Source: Devosia sp. (GTDB taxonomy: Bacteria; Pseudomonadota; Alphaproteobacteria; Rhizobiales; Devosiaceae). From it: a stretch of 64,000 nt of DNA. Of the stretch, positions 57,884 to 64,000 are shown in pieces; within the stretch, counting starts at the first letter, position 1, and every line of letters begins with the position of its first letter. The position numbers were made by a program, and so were the translations under genes. The stretch covers positions 62,001 to 126,000 of the forward strand of contig JADJPS010000017.1 of assembly GCA_016713105.1 (NCBI GenBank), written 5' to 3'. Under the pieces are notes generated by a model, which did not search any database, was not told where the DNA came from, and saw only the letters and a list, made by a program, of their open reading frames with translations.

Positions 57884-59287
57884 ATGGCCGGAAAAACACT
57901 GTACGATAAGATCTGGGACGATCACCTTGTTCAGAACAACGAGGATGGAACCAGCCTTATCTACATCGACCGCCACCTGGTTCACGAGGTGACCAGCCCG
58001 CAGGCCTTCGAGGGACTGCGCCTCAACCATCGCAAGGTCCGTCATCCCGAACGCACCCTGGCCGTCGTCGACCATAACGTGCCGACGACCGATCGGAGCC
58101 TGCCCAATCCGGACCCGGAAAGCGTCACGCAGATCGCGGCGCTGGCGGAGAACACCCGTGATTTTGGCATCGAGTACTACGATGCCTTCGACAAGCGCCA
58201 GGGCATCGTCCACATCGTCGGGCCTGAGCAGGGCTTCACGCTGCCGGGCATGACGATCGTGTGCGGCGACAGCCACACCTCGACGCACGGCGCCTTCGGC
58301 GCGCTGGCGCACGGCATCGGCACCTCCGAAGTCGAGCATGTGCTGGCCACGCAGACGCTGATCCAGCAGAAGGCCAAGAACATGCTGGTGCGGGTCGACG
58401 GCCAGCTGCCGCCCGGCGTCACCGCCAAGGACATCATCCTCGCCATCATCGGCGAGATCGGCACCGCCGGCGGCACCGGCCACGTCATCGAGTTCGCCGG
58501 CGAGGCGATCCGCGCGCTCTCGATGGAAGGCCGCATGACGGTCTGCAACATGACCATTGAGGGCGGCGCCCGCGCCGGACTGATTGCCCCGGATGAAAAG
58601 ACCTTTGCCTATGTGAAGGACCGCCCGCGCGCCCCCAAGGGCGAGGCCTACGACATGGCGGTTGAATACTGGAAGACGCTGCACTCCGATCCGGATGCGC
58701 ATTTCGACAAGCTGGTGGTGCTCGACGCCGCCAACCTGCCGCCGATCGTCTCGTGGGGCTCCAGCCCCGAGGATGTGATCTCCGTCACCGGTACTGTGCC
58801 GAATCCGGATGACATCGCCGACGCCAACAAGCGCGCCAGCAAGTGGCGGGCACTCGAATACATGGGACTGAAGCCGGGCACCCGGATCACCGACATCAGC
58901 GTCGAGCGGGTGTTCGTCGGCTCGTGCACCAATGGCCGCATCGAGGACCTGCGGGCCGCCGCCAAGGTGATCGGCGGCCGGAAGGTCGCGCCGGGCGTCA
59001 ACGCCATGGTCGTGCCGGGCTCGGGCCTGGTCAAGGAGCAGGCGGAGGCCGAGGGCCTCGACAGGCTGTTCAGGGACGCCGGCTTCGAGTGGCGCGAACC
59101 GGGCTGCTCGATGTGTCTCGCCATGAACGCCGACAAGCTGAAGCCGGGCGAACGCTGCGCCTCGACCTCAAATCGCAATTTCGAGGGCCGGCAGGGCTTC
59201 AAGGGCCGCACGCACCTGGTCTCCCCGGCCATGGCGACCGCAGCGGCGATCGCCGGGCATTTCGTCGACATCCGCGAGTGGCACTAG
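57884..59287 (+). CDS. leuC: 3-isopropylmalate dehydratase large subunit
   Basis: LeuC carries the 4Fe-4S cluster of isopropylmalate isomerase. 467 residues. The cluster ligands are C348 (GSCTNGR), C408 and C411 (CSMCLAMN); GDSHTSTHGAFGALAHGIG and VPGSGLVKEQAE are also family motifs. ATG 57884 follows GGGCAAA. It is not next to leuD or leuB, which are on the minus strand at 51-53.6 kb. Confidence 0.96.
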   Translation: MAGKTLYDKIWDDHLVQNNEDGTSLIYIDRHLVHEVTSPQAFEGLRLNHRKVRHPERTLAVVDHNVPTTDRSLPNPDPESVTQIAALAENTRDFGIEYYDAFDKRQGIVHIVGPEQGFTLPGMTIVCGDSHTSTHGAFGALAHGIGTSEVEHVLATQTLIQQKAKNMLVRVDGQLPPGVTAKDIILAIIGEIGTAGGTGHVIEFAGEAIRALSMEGRMTVCNMTIEGGARAGLIAPDEKTFAYVKDRPRAPKGEAYDMAVEYWKTLHSDPDAHFDKLVVLDAANLPPIVSWGSSPEDVISVTGTVPNPDDIADANKRASKWRALEYMGLKPGTRITDISVERVFVGSCTNGRIEDLRAAAKVIGGRKVAPGVNAMVVPGSGLVKEQAEAEGLDRLFRDAGFEWREPGCSMCLAMNADKLKPGERCASTSNRNFEGRQGFKGRTHLVSPAMATAAAIAGHFVDIREWH

Positions 59288-59316
59288 GCGAGGGCCCCTG
59301 AAGCCGGCCCTCGTCC

Positions 59317-59375
59317 TTCGACAAGCTCAGGATGAGGGCCTCAGGCACCAGCAGACCCTTGGCGAGCTTGTCGAA
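59317..59375. repeat. Palindromic intergenic repeat (TTCGACAAGCTC type)
   Basis: TTCGACAAGCTC (59317-59328) and its perfect complement GAGCTTGTCGAA (59364-59375) flank about 35 bases that include AGGATGAGGG. This core, GTCCTTCGACAAGCTCAGGATGAG, is a widespread intergenic palindrome in proteobacterial genomes. It lies between leuC and the zincin gene and may extend to about 59302. Copy number elsewhere cannot be judged from here. Confidence 0.65.
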
Positions 59376-59392
59376 CCACGAGGTCGTGAAAC

Positions 59393-59818
59393 TTGGCCGA
59401 CATCGACTGGACCAATCTCACCGCCCCTACGCTCGACGATTTCGAAGAGATGGCGGCTGCGGCCTTTGCTGCCCTGCCCGCCGAGTTCCGCGCCCTGGCG
59501 GGGAGTGTCCCCTGTGTGGTCGCCGAGTTTCCGGACGACGAAACGATCAGCGAAATGCACCTCGAGTCGGAGTTCGATATCCTGGGCCTGTTCCGCGGCG
59601 TCGGGCTGCCGCAGGGCGGGGCGACGCCGTCCACCGGTCAACTGCCCAAGCAGGTCTGGCTCTACCGCCGGCCGATCCTCGACTACTGGGCGGAGAGCGA
59701 GGACGGCGAGACGCTGGGCGAGGTCATTACCCATGTGCTCGTGCATGAGATCGGCCACCATTTCGGCTTTTCCGACGAGGACATGGAAGCCCTCGAGGCG
59801 GCGGCCGAGCGGGAGTAG
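59393..59818 (+). CDS. Small zincin-type metallopeptidase-like protein
   Basis: A 141-residue acidic protein with the zinc motif HEIGHHFGFSD near residue 118 (VLVHEIGHHFGFSDEDMEALE), typical of the minimal bacterial metallopeptidase family (formerly DUF1025). The N-terminal half is DDFEEMAAAAFAALPAEFR. TTG 59393 as start is inferred; no better start is visible. Substrate unknown. Ends three bases from the convergent unknown gene. Confidence 0.75.
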   Translation: MADIDWTNLTAPTLDDFEEMAAAAFAALPAEFRALAGSVPCVVAEFPDDETISEMHLESEFDILGLFRGVGLPQGGATPSTGQLPKQVWLYRRPILDYWAESEDGETLGEVITHVLVHEIGHHFGFSDEDMEALEAAAERE

Positions 59819-59821
59819 CGC

Positions 59822-60136
59822 TCAGCCGCGCTGGTTGCCGTCGCGCGGCACGAACTCGTAGTAATCGTCGAGCACACCCGGTCGCTCGTCCTCGACCATA
59901 AGGCCCAGGTTCTGACCATCGAACTCGACGAACCACTCGGTCCAGTCAACGAGGTCCAGACCGCCGGGTCGGTCGCCATACTGGTTCTCGCCGGCATTGA
60001 GGGCGTACTGGTCGAACACGATTCGCAGTACCGGATGCCCGGCAAGGGCGGTGGGACGGTCCTCTATGGCTGGATTGCCGGATCGGGCCACGGCCCACTG
60101 GCGGATCTCGTCGTGCTTGGTGAGGACCCGGGTCAT
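59822..60136 (-). CDS. Small unknown protein, paralogue A of the pair flanking the GGDEF gene
   Basis: A 104-residue soluble acidic protein. The first 25 residues (TKHDEIRQWAVARSGNPAIE) match the partner at 61583-61876 (TNHHDIQTWVAAKRGQPAIR), and DLVDWTEWFVEFDGQNLGLMVED matches PVSWAAWLAELDRQQLALRVYD. Related small proteins exist in other bacteria, some misnamed glucan branching enzyme. Function unknown. ATG 60136 has GGAGACAG upstream. Confidence 0.68.
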   Translation of the reverse strand: MTRVLTKHDEIRQWAVARSGNPAIEDRPTALAGHPVLRIVFDQYALNAGENQYGDRPGGLDLVDWTEWFVEFDGQNLGLMVEDERPGVLDDYYEFVPRDGNQRG

Positions 60137-60210
60137 CGGTCACTGTCTCCGTGCTGCTGTCAGAACTGACTATAGTATGTCTCTGCGAGGCTTTTTGAGG
60201 TGAATCAGAT

Positions 60211-60232
60211 GGCGACGCAAGGCTGCGTCGCC
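60211..60232. other. Perfect hairpin in the divergent gap
   Basis: GGCGACGCA and TGCGTCGCC pair perfectly over 9 bp around AGGC. It lies in the 235-base gap between two divergent genes, 140 bases before the GGDEF start. It could be an operator or an RNA hairpin; with no T-run it is not a terminator. TATAGT at 60170-60175 could be a -10 here but I see no good -35. Confidence 0.5.
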
Positions 60233-60371
60233 TTGCCACGGCCCGGCGATGCTTCCCATCGAACGCGATCGCGACTCAAGGGGCTGTTCGCACCCACCGG
60301 CCACTTCCCGTTAACCTCTTCTTGTCAGCGGCGCACTAGTCTGAACCGGCTGTGCACTAAGGCCCCACCCG

Positions 60372-61586
60372 ATGACCGGCGCGAGCTTCATTCTCGCCAT
60401 TAATCTGTTCATTGCCGCGCTCTTCGCGCTGGCCTTCCTGCTCGTCGCGACCACCAATCGCGCCGATCGGGTTGCCGGCTGGTTTTCCCTCGCCTACGTC
60501 TTCGGCCTCGCCTATGTCGGCAGCGAATTCATCCTGCCGGTTCAGGGCGACCCGCGCTTCGCCTATACCGCGGGCTTTGCCGCCTTCTTCGGTGCCATGG
60601 CGTCGGTTGCCATCGGCATCGCCCGGCGCTATCGCTCGCCGGTCCCCTATGTGCTGATCGGGGTCACCGCCGTGGCCGGCATCGCGGCCAACTGGCTGGC
60701 CTTCGACCTGCCCCGCGATTCGCTGCTGAGGATGCTCACCTACCAGGCGCCCTACGCCATGATGCAGACACTGGCCGCCATCGTCGTTCTGCGCACGCGG
60801 CGGCGCCAGCCCATGGATCTGGGACTGATCGCGCTGTTCGGCCTGAGCGCCGTGCAATTCATGAGCAAGCCGCTGATCGCTGTGCTCTCGGGCGGCTCGG
60901 GCAGCAGCGCGGGGGACTACATCTTCACTACCTACGCGCTGTTCTCGCAGTCGCTGGGTGCGGTGCTGCAGGTGGCGACGGGCCTGTTGATGCTGATGCT
61001 GTTGGTCCGCGACATGCTGGTCGAAGTCACGGCGCGCTCCGAGACCGACCCGTTGTCCGGCCTGCTCAACCGCCGCGGCTTCGAGGACCGGGCGCTCGCC
61101 GCACTGGCCCAGTCCGGCACCGGCGGCGGGACGGTCTCACTGGTCACCTGCGACCTCGACAGCTTCAAGGCGATCAACGACAGTTTCGGGCACGATACAG
61201 GCGACCAGGTGATCATGGCCTTCGCGCGGCTACTTGCCGACTCGCCCCCGCAACGCGCCATCATCAGCCGTATCGGCGGTGAAGAGTTCGCGGTGCTGCT
61301 GCCGGGCACGCCCCTCGCGGCGGCTCGACTCTACGCCGAGACCATCCGCGCCGCCTTTGCGGCACTTCCGATTGCCGCCCTGCCCCAGCACATGCGCTGC
61401 ACTGCCAGCTTCGGCATTGCCGAACACGACGGCAGCGGCAGCCTCTCGGACCTCAGGCGCCGCGCCGATGCCGCGCTCTACGTCAGCAAGCGCGCCGGCC
61501 GCGACCGGGTAAGCGTCGCCACCGATCCCGAACTCGACGCCATGCCGAGACATCCGCTGAAGGGCACGGCAGGCCGGTCGACCTAG
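60372..61586 (+). CDS. Membrane-bound diguanylate cyclase (GGDEF)
   Basis: A 404-residue protein with seven or so hydrophobic segments in the first 225 residues and a GGDEF domain after. The active site is RIGGEEF, and TDPLSGLLNRRGFEDR, CDLDSFKAINDSFGHDTGD and TASFGIAEHD are the cyclase motifs. It should make cyclic di-GMP. No RxxD inhibitory site is visible five residues before GGEEF. No EAL domain. The input is unknown. It is bracketed on both sides by paralogous small genes. ATG 60372; its stop is shared with the convergent paralogue B (CTAG). Confidence 0.88.
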   Translation: MTGASFILAINLFIAALFALAFLLVATTNRADRVAGWFSLAYVFGLAYVGSEFILPVQGDPRFAYTAGFAAFFGAMASVAIGIARRYRSPVPYVLIGVTAVAGIAANWLAFDLPRDSLLRMLTYQAPYAMMQTLAAIVVLRTRRRQPMDLGLIALFGLSAVQFMSKPLIAVLSGGSGSSAGDYIFTTYALFSQSLGAVLQVATGLLMLMLLVRDMLVEVTARSETDPLSGLLNRRGFEDRALAALAQSGTGGGTVSLVTCDLDSFKAINDSFGHDTGDQVIMAFARLLADSPPQRAIISRIGGEEFAVLLPGTPLAAARLYAETIRAAFAALPIAALPQHMRCTASFGIAEHDGSGSLSDLRRRADAALYVSKRAGRDRVSVATDPELDAMPRHPLKGTAGRST

Positions 61587-61876
61587 TTGAGGTCGTTTCT
61601 TTCGATCAGCTCGAACGCCGGTGCCCGACGGTCATAGACCCGAAGCGCCAGCTGCTGCCGATCCAGTTCCGCGAGCCAAGCCGCCCAGGAGACCGGCGCC
61701 ATGCCGTCATCCTGGCTCGGCGCCTCGGTCGGCCTCTGGTGCCGAGCGAAGTTCAGTGTCAGCCGCGCCCGAACGGTGCCGGTGCGGTCCGGGATGCGCC
61801 GGATTGCCGGTTGTCCACGCTTGGCGGCGACCCAGGTCTGGATATCGTGGTGGTTGGTCAGAGTTTGGGTAATCAT
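61583..61876 (-). CDS. Small unknown protein, paralogue B of the pair flanking the GGDEF gene
   Basis: A 97-residue protein, homologous to the gene at 59822-60136 over most of its length (TNHHDIQTWVAAKRGQPAI, then PVSWAAWLAELDRQQLALRVYD and a closing ELIERND). ATG 61876 has GGGGAGG upstream and gives an N-terminus equal to that of the paralogue; an upstream frame to 61948 is not needed. It converges on the GGDEF gene. Function unknown. Confidence 0.68.
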   Translation of the reverse strand: MITQTLTNHHDIQTWVAAKRGQPAIRRIPDRTGTVRARLTLNFARHQRPTEAPSQDDGMAPVSWAAWLAELDRQQLALRVYDRRAPAFELIERNDLN

Positions 61877-61975
61877 CACAGGCCTCCCCTCGGAATCCGC
61901 AACGCTACCGGAGGCGATTCGGTTCCGCCTCACGGTCTGATCATCCAACTCGATTGTGACGGCTTTGCGGGCGGT

Positions 61976-62761
61976 TCAGTCGGTGAAACGTGTGACCAGC
62001 CGATATTTCTGCAGCTCCGCGGGGGACAGGTAGTAGAGCCTGTCGGGAGGCGTCTCCAGGGCATGCAACCAGACCGCCGGGTCGACCCCGGTCGCGCCGA
62101 GGAAGCGGGTGATCACCGCCGTCGTCTTCTGCGCCCCGGACATAGCGTTGCCGATACCGGCAAGGCCGGTCGGCACCTCGCCAGCATTCGCCATGGCATA
62201 GATCTGGTGCACACCGATCGCCGCCGCCCGTGATGCCAGCCGCTCCTTGCCGCCGGCCAGTAGCAACGGACAGCTGGAGGCGCACAGTGCCCCGGCGGCA
62301 ACGCTGGTATCGTAACCACCGACCTCGATCAGCGCTCCTATCCTGACCGCGTCATCGACGGAGCCGCCGGGGGAATTGAGGGCAATACGCTTGACGTACT
62401 CGCCGCGCGCCGCCAGCTCCGCCTCGACGCGGGCGAAGCTGCCGGGGTCGATCGTTCCGGTCAGCGACAGCACGCCACCGGATCCGAGCTCGACCCGCAG
62501 CGGCTGGCGCAGCGTGTCCGGATCGGCCGTGACGGCCGGACCGGGCGCCGAGGAGGGATTCGCTGGATCGAAGGCTGGCAGGATCGGCATGTCTGGCAGC
62601 GCCGCCTCGATGGCGTTCGCCGCCGCGAGCTCGCGCCAGTCGAGATAGAGCACCGCCACGGTGCCAGCCAGCAGGACGAAGAAGGCCACCGCAACCAGCC
62701 GGCCATCGTCGATCGCAGCGAGGCGCTGGAATACGCTGCGGCGCTCCGCCATTGCCTTCAT
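61976..62761 (-). CDS. ClpP-like protein with N-terminal membrane anchor
   Basis: A 261-residue protein with one helix near residues 22-40 (LVAVAFFVLLAGTVAVLYL) and a domain resembling periplasmic ClpP/SppA-like proteins (COG3904). SLTGTIDPGSFARVEAEL and KRIALNSPGGSVDDAVRIG are the crotonase-like fold start, CASSCPLLLAGG carries the likely nucleophile serine, and GVHQIYAM the likely histidine. A serine protease activity is possible but untested. ATG 62761 overlaps the stop of the next gene upstream (ATGA). Confidence 0.72.
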   Translation of the reverse strand: MKAMAERRSVFQRLAAIDDGRLVAVAFFVLLAGTVAVLYLDWRELAAANAIEAALPDMPILPAFDPANPSSAPGPAVTADPDTLRQPLRVELGSGGVLSLTGTIDPGSFARVEAELAARGEYVKRIALNSPGGSVDDAVRIGALIEVGGYDTSVAAGALCASSCPLLLAGGKERLASRAAAIGVHQIYAMANAGEVPTGLAGIGNAMSGAQKTTAVITRFLGATGVDPAVWLHALETPPDRLYYLSPAELQKYRLVTRFTD

Positions 62762-64000
62762 CCGCGAGCCGGTCCGTCGCCACGCTTCCGCCCGATATCG
62801 AGCGGGGTTACGGTCGCCTCGACCGTCGGTGCGCTGGCCGCCTCGGTGGTCGGTTCGGCGGCGACCGCCGCTTCGGCAGCGTCGATTTCGGCCGGCGTGG
62901 GCTCCGGGCCTATCCGCATCTGGCGATAGAGCGCCAGGGCGCGCAGCATCTCGGCGGCGCTCATCGTCTCGGCAACCTCGAGCGAGCCGGTTTCGCGCCG
63001 CATCGCGTCGTTGACGATCATCAGCACCAGGACGAGAACGACCGGCAGCAAGTCGATCGAGATGGCACCGGCCCAGGATGGGACGAAGTCGCTCCAGTAG
63101 CGCAGCACAGCCTCGGCGGCACTGAGCGGCACGAAGCGCCGCGGCTCGACCTTGGGCTCGGCGAGGATTTCATCGGCGGCGGCCGCCAGCGCCGTCGACT
63201 GCGCCGCGACCGAGGCCCGGACATTGTCCATCACCTGATCCTGCCGCACGACGAGACCGGCCGTGCCGCCATCAGCGACAGGTGCGATGAAGCCGAGGGA
63301 CAGGTCCTGGGCGGCGCGCTTGACCGACGGCGCCACGCCGGTCTCCTGCAACGCCGCAATCACTGCGTTGAGTTCCACCACCTCGGCGGCGAACTGATCG
63401 GCACGCGGCGCCACCTCGCCCGGCGCCGAGACCAGCTCGCGCATCTTGGCCAGGTGGGCGGACCCCTGCTCGAACAGCGCCGAGACCTCGTCGCGCGAGC
63501 CGGTGATGGTGCCGCCCAGTTCGTTCATCTGGGCGCTCATCTGGGTGAGCAGTTGCACGACCGAACCCGAGCCGGTGGTGCCGGTGAGGGCGCCCGAGGA
63601 ACGCTCGTCCTCTGCCAGCCGGGCGAACCGGTCGGCGGCACGCTGCACGTCGGGAAGCAGCGACTGGGCCGACAGCGCATTGCCGTGGGCCTTGTCTAGG
63701 TCCGAGACATAGCCCTCGAGGGTGACTGCCAGATGCTGTTCGAGTGCCGCCGAACCGGCGAGGGCGGCGGCATTGAGCCAGCTCGACATGGCGATGATCA
63801 TCAGGCAGCCGAAGCCCATGGTGAGGAACAGCGCCGCCCGCTGGGTGCCCGAGATCACCAGCGGCACGAAGCGCAGCATGAAGCTCCAGAAGGCGTAGAT
63901 CGCTACCGACACCGCGGCCGAGTAAATGATGGCGGCGAAGAACACGAAGGTCGCCGAGCCATCGAGCAGGCCCCGCACGCCCAGATAGGTGTAGACGCCG
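62758..64000 (-). CDS. Multi-pass membrane protein with coiled-coil region, 5' end outside window
   Basis: At least 413 residues; the frame is open to the right edge and reads GVYTYLGV before an internal GTG at 63978, so the start lies beyond. Two helices near the beginning (FVFFAAIIYSAAVSVAIYAF and AALFLTMGFGCLMIIAMSSW), a long alanine/glutamate-rich extracytoplasmic region likely to form a coiled coil, a helix at about 325-345 (LLPVVLVLVLMIVND), and a Pro/Ala/Glu-rich tail. I do not recognise a family. It is translationally coupled to the ClpP-like gene and may be its partner. Confidence 0.6.
   Translation of the reverse strand, partial: GVYTYLGVRGLLDGSATFVFFAAIIYSAAVSVAIYAFWSFMLRFVPLVISGTQRAALFLTMGFGCLMIIAMSSWLNAAALAGSAALEQHLAVTLEGYVSDLDKAHGNALSAQSLLPDVQRAADRFARLAEDERSSGALTGTTGSGSVVQLLTQMSAQMNELGGTITGSRDEVSALFEQGSAHLAKMRELVSAPGEVAPRADQFAAEVVELNAVIAALQETGVAPSVKRAAQDLSLGFIAPVADGGTAGLVVRQDQVMDNVRASVAAQSTALAAAADEILAEPKVEPRRFVPLSAAEAVLRYWSDFVPSWAGAISIDLLPVVLVLVLMIVNDAMRRETGSLEVAETMSAAEMLRALALYRQMRIGPEPTPAEIDAAEAAVAAEPTTEAASAPTVEATVTPLDIGRKRGDGPARG

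Noticed and set aside
57726..57884. Leader peptide or T-box attenuator before leuC
   Set aside because: No leucine-rich short frame, T-box motif or terminator/antiterminator pair is visible in the gap.
60200..60403. A 67-codon frame before the GGDEF gene, from GTG 60200
   Set aside because: No recognisable features, overlaps the GGDEF start by 32 bases and runs through the perfect hairpin; only a weak GAGG upstream.

Overview
The window is a GC-rich, densely coded chromosomal segment that looks like an alphaproteobacterium of the order Hyphomicrobiales (Rhizobiales), most likely the Devosia group. The pointers are the succinyl-CoA ligase / 2-oxoglutarate dehydrogenase / lipoamide dehydrogenase cluster, an SOS box of the alphaproteobacterial GTTC-N7-GTTC type in front of an imuA-imuB-dnaE2 cassette, and the character of the proteins. 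The genus is an inference. I see no insertion sequence, prophage, integrase or CRISPR array.

Layout. 0-10 kb: TCA-cycle genes sucD (cut by the window edge), sucA, sucB (frameshifted as written) and lpdA, with small membrane, secreted and SDR genes inserted before lpdA. 10-16.5 kb: a Gfo/Idh/MocA oxidoreductase, tRNA-Ala(CGC), a FtsX-type permease with no ATPase beside it, a secreted protein and the pseudouridine degradation pair psuG-psuK. 16.9-21 kb: a polyamine ABC importer potFGHI. 21-25 kb: an MFS exporter behind a palindromic operator, inorganic pyrophosphatase, a secreted protein, and a coupled YbjQ-like/TerB-like pair. 25-31 kb: the SOS mutagenesis cassette imuA-imuB-dnaE2. 31-35 kb: an Rrf2 regulator, a KefB/YbaL-type antiporter and a zinc alcohol dehydrogenase. 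34.6-38.2 kb: a compact chemotaxis-type operon (STAS, CheY, CheA, CheW) without receptor, CheR or CheB. 38-42.3 kb: 3-hydroxyisobutyryl-CoA hydrolase, a SAF-domain oxidoreductase with a frameshifted end, a short SDR, and a probable outer-membrane protein gene broken by an in-frame TAG. 42.5-48.3 kb: a CecR/Ybh-type drug exporter (TetR regulator, fusion protein, ATPase, one permease) and a divergent MsbA-like half transporter. 48.4-59.3 kb: a luciferase-like oxidoreductase, a PLP decarboxylase, the leucine genes leuB and leuD with a GNAT and a RidA protein between them, a metallophosphoesterase, a heme-dependent N-demethylase-family protein, a FecR-domain protein, a sorbosone-type dehydrogenase, and leuC on the opposite strand. 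59.3-64 kb: a small zincin, a membrane diguanylate cyclase flanked by two diverged copies of one small unknown protein family, a ClpP-like membrane-anchored protein, and its coupled membrane partner, which runs off the window.

How the genes work together. Most blocks are conventional metabolism and transport. SucA, SucB and Lpd form the 2-oxoglutarate dehydrogenase complex and SucD acts next. PsuK and PsuG turn pseudouridine into uracil and ribose 5-phosphate. ImuA, ImuB and DnaE2 form the translesion mutasome under LexA control. LeuB, LeuC and LeuD complete leucine synthesis from separated loci.

The features most worth a second look are three broken reading frames in otherwise intact gene contexts (sucB, the SAF oxidoreductase, and the outer-membrane-like gene), the paired small unknown proteins around the diguanylate cyclase, the ClpP-like/membrane-protein pair at the right edge, a strong operator without a local regulator, and the very tight ends of most convergent gene pairs. 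No single region is clearly a new biological system.
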